The notes below the pieces were generated by a model that saw nothing but the letters and a program-made list of their open reading frames with translations, had not been told where the DNA came from and searched no databases. The position numbers were made by a program, and so were the translations under genes. 64,000 nucleotides of DNA, taken from positions 8,773,475 through 8,837,474 of the forward strand of contig NC_039517.1 in NCBI RefSeq assembly GCF_003672135.1, written 5' to 3'. This document shows positions 24,255 to 34,027 of the stretch, in pieces (within the stretch, counting starts at the first letter, position 1; each line of letters begins with the position of its first letter). The stretch comes from Ooceraea biroi. Lineage: Eukaryota; Arthropoda; Insecta; Hymenoptera; Formicidae.

Positions 24255-24292
<38 letters not shown>

Positions 24293-24483
24293 CGAGTATC
24301 AAAAATATCCTTGCGATGTTTTCATTGTATTCTTGAACATGTACACCTTCCCAGAAGTCTCATGGATGAGAATCTGAAAATGATAAGTCTATTAGGCTGT
24401 GTCCTTCATGGTGAAATACTTCTTGTTGTGATACAACACAAGAACATCCGACGATGCATGCAAATTCTCAGCGCAGATTATAT
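23982..24483 (+). pseudogene. OR pseudogene fragment, OR-8-like exon 1
   Basis: The first half matches 19677-19937. After a TA microsatellite (24259-24290), the OR-8 exon 1 likeness resumes (24291-24483): pieces correspond to the OR-8 TM1-TM2 stretch (IFTFSERS..., KMLGPLGY, ARHKSIRQCVQVLSADW), here with frameshifts (KMISLLGCVLHGEILLV, HKNIRRCMQILSADY). Nothing of the later exons follows. Confidence 0.85.
24259..24290. repeat. (TA)n microsatellite
   Basis: Pure TA run of about 32 bp interrupting the OR-8-like pseudogene, and the right boundary of duplication unit 2. Confidence 0.9.
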
Positions 24484-24934
24484 TCTAACAAAGAGAATAA
24501 TAATATTCCGCCCTTACTTACTTGCATGTCATTAGAAGATTTAAAACTCGAGGAAATAATATGGTACGAAAATGTGTCAATTAATTTTCTTCTTTCATAA
24601 ACATAATTTCACTCATTCACCTTAATCTCTGTCATTATTTGATTAGAAAACAATTTCGCCGAATATTCACACGGTAAAACACACGAGAAAATAGCACAAT
24701 CGATTTTACACGCTCCAAGAGAACCCTTCTTCCACGAAAAAGTCCTGACGTGCAACTATAGCAATACTTTCCATCGCCAGAATCGATTTTTCGAATGCAC
24801 GCATGCCGTTTGGACTCCCTTACTGTCTATATTTTCTATCTATGTCGAAAGTAGCGACGGTCATGCGCAGCTTTTTTACCATTGCTGCGTTCGACAATAT
24901 GTACCAGTCGTTCTCGCGCCTTCGAGACGGTAAT
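24484..24934. other. 5' flank of OR-8
   Basis: About 24510-24810 is matched by 26955-27250 upstream of another decayed OR-8-like copy, so a 5' flank travelled with the gene. In-frame ATGs at 24803 and 24899 precede the start I chose. Confidence 0.6.
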
Positions 24935-26743
24935 ATGGCCAAGATCGTTAACATTCCCTGGTCGAACGTGAATTGCGAGGGAGACATAGTTAATACGTTG
25001 ATATGGAACCGATGGCTATTGCGGGTTCTCGGGATCTGGCCGCTAGTATATCCAAACACGACGAAGATCGAGAAGATCATCGCGATGTTCTCATTCGTTC
25101 TGTGCTGGATTGTTCTCAGCCTATTTCTCGTACTCACGAGCATCTACACCTTCTCAGAGCGAAGTATCATGCGCGAGAAGATGAAAATGCTGGGTCCGCT
25201 AGGCTACGTGTTTTTCTCCATGCTGAAATACTTCTTCTTGGTGGCGCGTCACAAGAGCATCCGGCAATGCGTGCAAGTACTCAGTGCAGACTGGCGCAGA
25301 GTCGAAGAGGACGATCACCGGGAGATCATGATGAGGGGCGCGGAGAAAGGCCATTTGCTGTCCAAGTTTTGCATAGCGTTCATGTACTGCGGGGGTCTAT
25401 CTTACAACACGATAATGCCATTTCTGTCGCAAACATCCGAGCAGAACGTCACTGTACGACCGATGGCTTATCTCGGCTTCGATATCCTCTTCAATTTGCA
25501 ATTAATGCCGGTTTACGTGTTTGCCTTCTGCCTGCAATGCGTTACCGGTATCGTCATGTTCAACATTACCACGGTGGTTTGTTGTTTAGCAGCTATGTTC
25601 GTGGCTCACGCGTGCGGCCAGGTTGACATCGTGCTAGCGCGGGTGAAAAGCCTCGTCAAGGGAGAGAAACGCAACCGCGTACAGTTTGAACAATGTATGG
25701 CCATTATTGTGCAACATCACGTGCGGGTGTTGAGGTGAGTGCTCTGCTTCGCCACCTGTTGCATATCGCAATACAACAGGAGAATTATCCGTATGTTTTC
25801 ATGGGACAGTTTGCGTGAGAATGTAAAGCCTGTATTTCGTTAATTTATAATAGTTTACCAGAAATATTAGACATGTACGAATCTGTTCAAAATGTTTTCA
25901 ATTGATAAAAACATAGTCTTCTTCATTTGGAAGAAAACAGGCTAAAATATTCTGCAGATTTTCAGCCAACATCGAGGATACTTTGCGCGAGATATGTCTG
26001 GTCGAGTTTGTAGGAACGACATTGATAATGTGTTTAATAGAGTATTCCTTGATTACGGTAATGTAACGTTTCGTACATTTCAAATAATAATGAAACAATT
26101 TTAATAAATGTTAATAAATTTTAATAAATATTCCTCGATATAATTATCGATAATTTTCTATATCATATTCACAGGAATGGAACAATAGTGACAGCATAGC
26201 AATTCTTACGTACTTTTTCTTATTTGTTTCATTCGCTTTCAACATCTTCATGTTCTGTCACATTGGTGAGCTGCTAACAGAGCAGGTGTATATCTTTTAA
26301 TTTTTTGATACTGAAATAATGTTCTATAATTTCATTTTGACCGATTCTCATTTAAGTTAAGTATTTGACGTAACTCTCAAGTATATAAAATTGAATATCT
26401 AGTGCATCAAAGTCGGGTATACTTCGTACAAGATCGAGTGGTATGAATTGCCGGGCAAAGCTGCTCTTGATCTTATGTTCATGATCACAATGTCTCGTCA
26501 TCCGGTACAAATTACTGCTGGGAAATTAATAAGTCTTTCTTTCACTAATTTTGGCAATGTAAGTACGATTCATTATGTGTATTGAAAACAAGAACACAAT
26601 CGTGCACTAAAAATGAGTGATTAAAAATTCAAGTGACTTCACAAAAGATGCCTTTAAAATATTAAATTGTTTATATCTTGAATATTTTACAGGTTCTAAA
26701 AACCTCGGTTGCATACATGAATTTAATTCGAACTGCTCTTTGA
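24935..26743 (+). CDS. OR-8: odorant receptor, 7tm_6 family, complete
   Basis: Five exons: 24935-25734, 25958-26057, 26175-26285, 26403-26558 and 26693-26743 (TGA); 405 residues. The frame stays open upstream with ATGs at 24899 (417 residues) and 24803 (449). I chose 24935 because it gives an N-terminus closest in length to the other genes; 24899 is nearly as plausible. Exon 1 uses a GTGAGT donor. Key stretches: WNRWLLRVLGIWPLVYPNT, KMLGPLGYVFFSMLKYF (TM2), VAHACGQ in TM4 (most neighbours have VMHACGQ), FNIFMFCHIGELLTEQ (TM6), ITAGKLISLSFTNFGN and VLKTSVAYMNLIRTAL. An AATAAA lies at 26829-26834. It is the only intact member of a lineage with three decayed copies nearby. Confidence 0.9.
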
Positions 26744-27246
26744 CACATACAAAAGCATTGGCAAAGTGTCAAATATACAATTATTCAGATCACAGCCCTC
26801 GCCTCTGGTAAAAAAGCAATTTACGATAAATAAACATCATTAAGATAAAATGTATGCATATTGAATACATCATTTAATGCACAAACGATCTATTGTCTAT
26901 TAAAAATTGATAATCTTATAAAAAATCAAATATGAAGTAATTATTAAAAAGGATAAAAATATTCTGCTCTTACTTGTATGTCGTTAAATGATTTAAAACT
27001 CGAGAAAGTAATATATTATAAAAATGTAACAATCAATTTTTCTCCTTTCGTAAATGTATAATTTTATTCTTTCATTCTCAGCAGTCATTATTTGATTAAC
27101 AAAAGTTCACCGAATATTCAGGTTAAAAACACGGGAAAGTAGCACAATCGATTTTACACACTCCAAGAAAAACTTTTCTCACACGAAAAAATCCTGACAT
27201 GCAATTGTAGCAATACTTCCCGCTGCCAGAATCGATTTTTCTAACG
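26744..27246. other. Spacer after OR-8
   Basis: 3' flank of OR-8, then from about 26955 a copy of the OR-8 5' flank (24510-24810) leading into a pseudogene. No gene. Confidence 0.6.
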
Positions 27247-27665
27247 CACGCATGCATGCCACCTGTCTCTCTTTCTACCAATACTTTGTTGAAAGCATCT
27301 GCGACGTGCAACCATATGCTTTTTTTACTGTCGTCGCGCTCGATGTACACTAGTTTTCCTCGATGATATCAAGATCGCTAACATCCCCTGCGAGAGAGAT
27401 ATACTTTAATTTTTGTTTTATGTGGAGCCGATGGATATTGTGAATCCTCGGGATCTGACTGCTCGTGTAGCATTTCTCGTGTGGACATTTTAATGATCGA
27501 GAAAATCCTTCTTGCGACGATCTTTTTCACGTTTTGCTGGTCCACGCTCAATTTCGTCCTAATTCCCATGACCATTTTCATGCTCTCGAGCCAGAGCACC
27601 GCGACAAAATAAAGATGCTCAGTCCGCTGAGTTAGGTGATCATGTCGATATTGAATTACTTCTTC
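27247..27665 (+). pseudogene. OR pseudogene fragment, OR-8-like exon 1
   Basis: Collinear with the first 400 bp of OR-8 exon 1. In shifting frames one can read remnants of IVNIPW, WNRWLL, LGIW, IEKI and KMLGPL, but many indels and stops (for example GACAAAATAA and CTGAGTTAG) break it. It ends where the OR-9 unit begins. Confidence 0.8.
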
Positions 27666-27772
27666 TTAATCAAATTTATTTATCTAACGTAGAGCAAACT
27701 GTTTTGTACATATATAATAGAATTTAAAATAAGATTATACGTCAAAATTTATGCATATTAGTGACGCACCCA

Positions 27773-28035
27773 CACTGAGAAAAAAATGTAATTGATCTTA
27801 CGAAATGTTTTGTCACGGGCTGCCAACAAAATATATACTTATTTCAACAAGTTATATATTGAATCAAATATATAATTGTTGGATTATAATTCTCATATGT
27901 GTGATTACACATCCATATCCATAATCCAAGAACTACATATTTGTTTCAATATATAACTTGTTGAAATAAGTATATATTTTGTTGGCAGCCCGTGACAAAA
28001 CATTTCGTAAGATCAATTACATTTTTTTCTCAGTG
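27773..28035. mobile_element. 263-bp near-perfect palindromic element
   Basis: The arms are inverted copies over about 120 bp each (start CACTGAGAAAAAAATG, end CATTTTTTTCTCAGTG), leaving only a short AT-rich centre, so a single strand could fold into one long hairpin. There is no coding capacity. Compared with the matching DNA at about 31098 and 34137 (GACGCATCCATATATTC), the element is bounded by CA on each side, suggesting a 2-bp target duplication. The superfamily is not clear. Confidence 0.85.
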
Positions 28036-28496
28036 CATATATTCATTTCCCTTCTTTCGCTGTTCGCATAGCCGTTGAATCATTTATGTATCACATAAGC
28101 AACGCTAACATTTTTTTCGACTTCTTTATGCAACAAATGCCAACACATATTTGAAATCACAAAATTAGATAAAATTCAAAACGACCAAGCTTTCTTTATT
28201 TCATCATACCTTCGCACTTACTTAATCTTTATTTCTTCCTATAATTTTTCAACTAACCGATCAGGTTCAGGCAATAATTCAGTAGAACAGCAGTGAGTGT
28301 CTTTTCGATTTAATATCGCACCTGAATATAACGCCTACGCGACTATCTTCCAATTAATGACACGCACAAGATCTGTCGATGTATCCGGGGGCGAGAGGAT
28401 GTCCGCAAGGCGGGCGCAAGCGCACTTCCGGCAACCTTGCAATCAATGCCGCACGTCCGCCTCGTGCAGTCTTGTGCGGATCTTGTCGTCACGAAC
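28036..28496. other. 5' flank of OR-9
   Basis: Closely matched before OR-10 (31100-31565) and more loosely before OR-11. A GAACAGCAGTGAGT block shared by all three, with TCAGT just upstream near 28279, could mark the transcription start. In-frame ATG at 28446 precedes the chosen start. Confidence 0.4.
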
Positions 28497-30923
28497 ATGT
28501 CAAATGCACGAGAGAGATGTGCGACATCGCAGAACTCCAATTATCAGCGAGACATCCGATACGCCTTCAAATTGAACAGCTGGATTCTAGGCTCGCTCGG
28601 TATCTGGCCGCTCACGATCCGTAATATCGGGCAATACGTGTCCAACATCACGATCGTATTCTACAATTTTTCATTCGTTTTCGCGATTGTGCCCTTCACT
28701 CTGTATATCATGTATGACGCGAAGGACATCAACGCCAAGCTAAGGAGCTGCGGCTTGCTGGCCTTCTGCTTAACCGCAATGATAAAGTACTTGATCCTCG
28801 CGATACGCCGGCCTAAGATACAGCTCTGTATCGAATATATCAAGTACGACTGGTGGCAGGTTGGTGTTGTCCCTAATATTAACACATATGGTGTTGGCGT
28901 GCGGGATTTATTAAAGAGAGTGAAAAATTATATTTAAGGGAAAAAAGAAGTGAATGAGAAATAATATTAAATTATTGGATTTTTTGGAGCAATGATTTTT
29001 CAACTTTGGGAGACACTTTACTAGAAACATGTGTGTAATTAATTAAACTTCTTGTGTATCTATGTTACAGTTAAAATTTTAAAGACTGCCATTAGAGTAT
29101 CGTAAATATCGATAACTATGTGTTTCTCATTTTTGACAAGTTAAAATTGCTTTTGATGATACTGTGACAGGTAACATTCGTATCCGATCGCGAGATGATG
29201 CTGAAGTACGCTGTCACTGGTCGTAATCTAACGATAATCGGCGCATTGTTCATGTACGGCGCCGGTATTATTTATTACGCAATTTTGATACCGATTAACA
29301 CGATCAAGATTATTACCAATCAAACTCTCAGACCAGTGGTATATCCGATCTACAGTCAATTTGGCGACGTGCAGAATAGCCCGAAATACGAAATCGTGTA
29401 TGCTGTTCACTGCGTGTGCGGGTACACTATGTATACAGTGACAACCGGCACATGTGGACTGGCTGCTCTTTTCGTCACTCACGCGTGCGGTCAGATCCAA
29501 ATGATCGTATCGCGATTGCAAAATCTTTTGGACGACAAAAATCTCGAACAAACGCAAAACATACATCAACGAATCGTAGCCATCGTGAAGAGACACGTTC
29601 GAGTACAAAGGTAACTTTTTAAAAATTAATTATAACTTTATAAATTAGAATGTTATCGAATTTTATCATGTAAAGAAATTTATAAAAGATGTAGGAACGT
29701 ATCAAGACATTTAATGACAAATTGCCTCAATAATGCTGTTCTCGTACATGACGTTGTCTATAATTTGATAAATGTGATTAATACAGTAAAGAAATAATTT
29801 GTTTAATTTACTTTCTTATTGAAAAAAATTATTATTGTTAAAAAAAGTATCGTTGCATTTCGTTTCATTATTATCGTTCTATTCTACGGAAGATATAGTA
29901 GAGCAACAGAGATGCAACAGGTGACAAACGCAACGAACCTCCAATAGTTTTCAGTGGGTGGTACCGTTGCGCGCCAGACAATGCGCAAGCTATAAGTACA
30001 CATTGCATTATATCCCATCTACAGTTATATATGAAACTTTCGCTATTATGTTGCTGCATCACATGCGATCATTTGGCTTTTTTGTCAAAAAAATAAGCGA
30101 AAGAAAATATATTTAACTCCTCTTGTACAAACAAGGCTGGCTTGTTTTAGGTTTGCGGCCGTTGTGGAAGAAATGTTACAAGAAGTGTGCTTAGTAGAGT
30201 TCGCTAGTTCAGTATGCACGATATGTTTGCTCGAATATTACTGCATATTGGTGCGCTAATATATACGTAAGAAAGAAAAAGAAAAGAAAACTGCGAGAAA
30301 GTCAGAAAAATTATATTTACTGTTTACGATTCGATAGGATTGGCAGAAAAATGATAAAGTTGGTGTAGTGTCTTACTCTCTCCTCTTTGTTTCATTCTGC
30401 TTCAATGTATATATATTGTGTCACATCGGCGAGCTTCTCATGGAAAAAGTATAGTTTTATTTTTCAGATTCACGTAAATGTTTAGCGTTGATCCCACATT
30501 CGAGAATTTGATGTTGCAGAGCAGTCAAATTGGATCTGTGTGCTATATGATCAATTGGTACCAAATATCACCAAAATTAGTTCGCAGTATAATAATGATA
30601 ATTGCCATGTCCAGTCATCCTACAAAGCTCACCGCTGGTGGAATGGTAGATCTATCATTGTCAACTTTTGGAAATGTGAGACATTATACCATTTACGCAT
30701 TTGTAATTTTATGTGTGATTCCAGCGATAATGTAGAACTCAAACTGACGAAGAAATTAAATTATTAATTTAAACGTTACCTTAAATAAACCGGGTACATC
30801 TGTATATTAATCTAGCAAAATATTACAGCTATATAAATATGGTGTATAATTTTAGCATAACACTTTTAGGTCATGAAAACTAGTATTGCATACCTGAGCT
30901 TCCTGCGAACATTGGTAATGTAG
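28497..30923 (+). CDS. OR-9: odorant receptor with split first exon, complete
   Basis: Six exons: 28497-28859, 29171-29610, 30151-30250, 30338-30448, 30520-30675 and 30870-30923 (TAG); 407 residues. The extra phase-0 intron (28860-29170) interrupts the sequence after DWWQ, where OR-1 to OR-8 type genes read straight on; the aligned protein has no length change there. Start 28497 gives a length like OR-2; ATG 28446 would add 17 residues. Exons 3-6 have the family sizes 100/111/156/54. Markers: SWILGSLGIWPL, VTHACGQ in TM4, FNVYILCHIGELLMEK, KLTAGGMVDLSLSTFGN and VMKTSIAYLSFLRTLVM. The donor of intron 1 (GTTGGT) is weaker than the GTCGGT in OR-10 and OR-11. Confidence 0.9.
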
Positions 30924-30987
30924 ATATAACCGAATATTAAAATTATGGCAGATATACATATATATAAACGAATTATACTGCATTTAA

Positions 30988-33900
30988 TCTAATTTATTTG
31001 TCCAACGTAGAGCAAACTGTTTGTACATATATAATAGAATTTAAAAGAATATTATGCATATGTATGTATGTCAAAATATATGCATATTAGTGACGCATCC
31101 ATATATTCATTTCCCTTCTTTCATTATTCGCAATGTCGTTGAATCATTTATATATCATATAAGCAACTCTATTTTTCTCGATTTCTTCTTTATGTACTGA
31201 ATGCCAACACGTATTTGAAATCGAAAAATTAGATGAAACGAGAAAATTCAAAACGACCAGGCTTTCTTCATATCTTAACTTCGCATTTACTTGATCTTTA
31301 TTTCTTCCCATAATTTCTCAAATTACGGATCAGGTGTAGGCAGTAATTCAGTAGAACAGCAGTGAGTGTCTTTTCGATTTAATATCGCACCTGAATAGAA
31401 CGCCTACGCGACTATCTTCCGATTAATGACACGCACAAGATCTGTCGATGTATCCGGGGGCGAGAGGATGTCCGCAAGGCGGGCGCAAGCGCACTTCCGG
31501 CAACCTTGCAATCAATGCCGCACGTCCGCCTCGTGCAGTCTTGTGCGGATCTTGTCGTCACGAACATGTCAAATGCACGCGAGAGATGTGCGGCATCGCA
31601 GAACTCCAATTATCAGCGAGACATCCGATACGCCTTCAAATTGAACAGCTGGATTCTAGGCTCGCTCGGTATCTGGCCGCACGCGATCCGAAATATCGGG
31701 CAATACGTGTCCAACATCACGATCGTGTTCCACAATTTTTTATTAGGTTTCACGATTGTGCCCTTACTTCTGTATATGCTCTATGATGAGAGCAACGCTA
31801 AGCTAAAGAAGTGCGGCCTGCTGATCTTCTGCTTAGCCGCAATGATAAAGTACTTGATCCTCGCGATACGCCGGCCTAAGATACAGCTCTGCATCGAATA
31901 CATCAAGTACGACTGGTGGCAGGTCGGTGTTGTCCATAATATTAACACATATGGTGTTAGCGTGCGGGATTTATTAAAGAGAGTAATTAATTATATTTAA
32001 GCGAAAAAAGAAGTGAATGAAAAGTAATATTAAATTATTGGATTTTTCGGAGCAATGATTTTTCACCTTTGAGAGAAACTTTACTAGAATGTGTGTAATT
32101 AATTAAATTGCTTGTCTATCTATGTTACAGTTAAAAGTTTAAAGACAGCCATTAGAGTATCGTAAATATCGATGACTATGTTTTTCATTTTTGATAAGTT
32201 AAAATTGCTTTTGATGATACTGTGACAGGTAACATTCGTATCCGATCGCGAGATGATGCTGAAGTACGCTGTCACTGGTCGTAATCTAACGATAATCGGC
32301 ACATTGTTCATGTACGGCGCCGGTATTTTTTATTTCGTAAGGCCAATTTATATGATGAAGAGTAACAATCAAACTCTTAGACCAGTGGTATATCCGATCT
32401 ACAGTCAATTTGGCGACGTGCAGAATAGCCCGAAATACGAAATCGTGTATGCTGTTCACTGCATGTGCGGGTACACTATGTATACAGTGGCAACCGGCAC
32501 ATGTGGACTGGTTGCTCTTTTCGTCACTCACGCGTGCGGTCAGATCCAAATGATCATATCGCGATTGCAAAATCTTTTGGTCGACGAAAGTCTCGTACAA
32601 ACGCAAAACATACATCAACGAATCGTAGCCATCGTGATGAGACACGTTCGAGTACAAAGGTAACTTTTTAAAAATTAATTATAACTTTATAAATTAGAAT
32701 GTTATCGAATTTTGTCATGTAAAGAAATTTATAAAAGATGTAGGAACGTATCAAGACATTTAATGACAAATTGCCTCAATAATGCTGTTCTCGTACATGA
32801 CGTTGTCTATAATTTGATAAATGTGATTAATACAGTAAAGAAATAATTTGTTTAATTTACTTTCTTATTGAAAAAAATTATTATTGTTAAAAAAAGTATC
32901 GTTGCATTTCGTTTCATTATTATCGTTCTATTCTACGGAAGATATAGTAGAGCAACAGATGCAACAGGTGGCAAACTCAACGAACCTCCAATAGTTTTCA
33001 GTGGGTGGTACCGTTGCGCGCCAGACAATGCGCAAGCTATAAGTACACATTGTATTATATCCCATCTACAGTTATATATGAAATTTTCGCTATTATGTTG
33101 CTGTATTTGCGATCATTTGGCTTTTTTGTCAAAAAAATAAGCGAAAGAAAATATATTTAACTTCTCTTGTACAAACAAGGCTGATTTGTTTTAGGTTTGC
33201 GGCCGTTGTGGAAGGAATGTTACAAGAAGTGTGCTTGGTAGAGTTCGCTAGTTCAGTATGCACGATATGTTTGCTCGAATATTACTGCATATTGGTGCGC
33301 TAATATATACGTAAAAAAGAAAAAGAAAACTTCGAGAAATTCAGAAAAATTATATTTACTGTTTACGATTCGATAGAATTGGCAGGAAAATGATAAAGTT
33401 GGTGTAGTGTCTTACTCTCTCCTCTTTGTTTCATGCTGCTTCAATGTATATATATTGTGTCACATCGGCGAGCTTCTCATGGAAAAAGTATAGTTTTATT
33501 TTTCAGATTCACGTAAATGTTTAGCCGATCCCACATTCGAGAATTTGATGTTGCAGAGCAGTCAAATTGGATCTGTGTGCTATATGATCAATTGGTACCA
33601 AATATCACCAAAATTAGTTCGCAGTATGATAATGATAATTGCCATGTCCAGTCATCCTACAAAGCTCACCGCTGGTGGAATGGTAGATCTATCATTGTCA
33701 ACTTTTGGAAATGTGAGACATTATACCATTTACGCATTTGTAATTTTATGTGTGATTCCAGCGATAATGTAGAACTCAAACTGACGAAGAAATTAAATTA
33801 TTAATTTAAATGTTACCTTAAATAAACCGGGTACATCTGTATATTAATCTAGCAAAATATTACAGCTATATAAATATGGTGTATAATTTTAGCATAACAC

Positions 33901-34027
33901 TTTTAGGTCATGAAAACTAGTATTGCATACCTGAGCTTCCTGCGAACATTGGTAATGTAGATATAACCGAATATTAAAATTATGGCAGATATACATATAT
34001 ATAAACGAATTATACTGCATTTAATCT
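30988..34027 (+). repeat. Tandem unit carrying OR-10
   Basis: About 3.04 kb, nearly identical to the OR-9 unit from intron 3 onward (for example 29611-30990 against 32660-34030), including a 300-bp intron stretch (about 32870-33140) that OR-11 lacks. Confidence 0.85.
31566..33960 (+). CDS. OR-10: odorant receptor, recent duplicate of OR-9, complete
   Basis: Six exons: 31566-31922, 32229-32659, 33195-33294, 33377-33487, 33557-33712 and 33907-33960 (TAG); 402 residues. Start chosen as for OR-9 (alternative ATG at 31515). Exons 3-6 are almost identical to OR-9; exon 4 begins NWQEN instead of DWQKN. Differences concentrate in two places: the TM1-TM2 stretch (LLLYMLYDESNAKLKKCGLL against FTLYIMYDAKDINAKLRSC) and the second extracellular loop (FVRPIYMMKSNN against AILIPINTIKIIT). 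It is two residues shorter in the first patch and three shorter in the second. All splice sites and the frame are intact. Confidence 0.9.

Larger units (their letters stand above)
20012..24257 (+). repeat. Tandem duplication unit 2 (OR pseudogene, OR-7, OR pseudogene)
   Basis: About 4.2 kb, closely similar to unit 1 (14524-20011) apart from a 1.24-kb deletion near 20462. The right end is a TA microsatellite. Confidence 0.85.
27663..30987 (+). repeat. Tandem unit carrying OR-9
   Basis: Starts with a TTTATTT..CAACGTAGAGCAAACTG-type sequence (here CTAACGTAGAGCAAACTG) that also starts the next two units (30988, 34028). Without the 263-bp palindromic insertion it is about 3.06 kb, the size of the next unit. 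Confidence 0.85.

Noticed and set aside
27773..28035. Could the palindrome be a CRISPR-like or attachment structure?
   Set aside because: There are only two arms, no repeat-spacer pattern, and the genome is a eukaryote; insertion with an empty site points to a transposable element.
32868..33140. 90-codon frame inside OR-10 intron 3
   Set aside because: It lies between well-supported exons, and the same stretch in OR-9 is interrupted; it is intron or an old insertion shared by the two genes.
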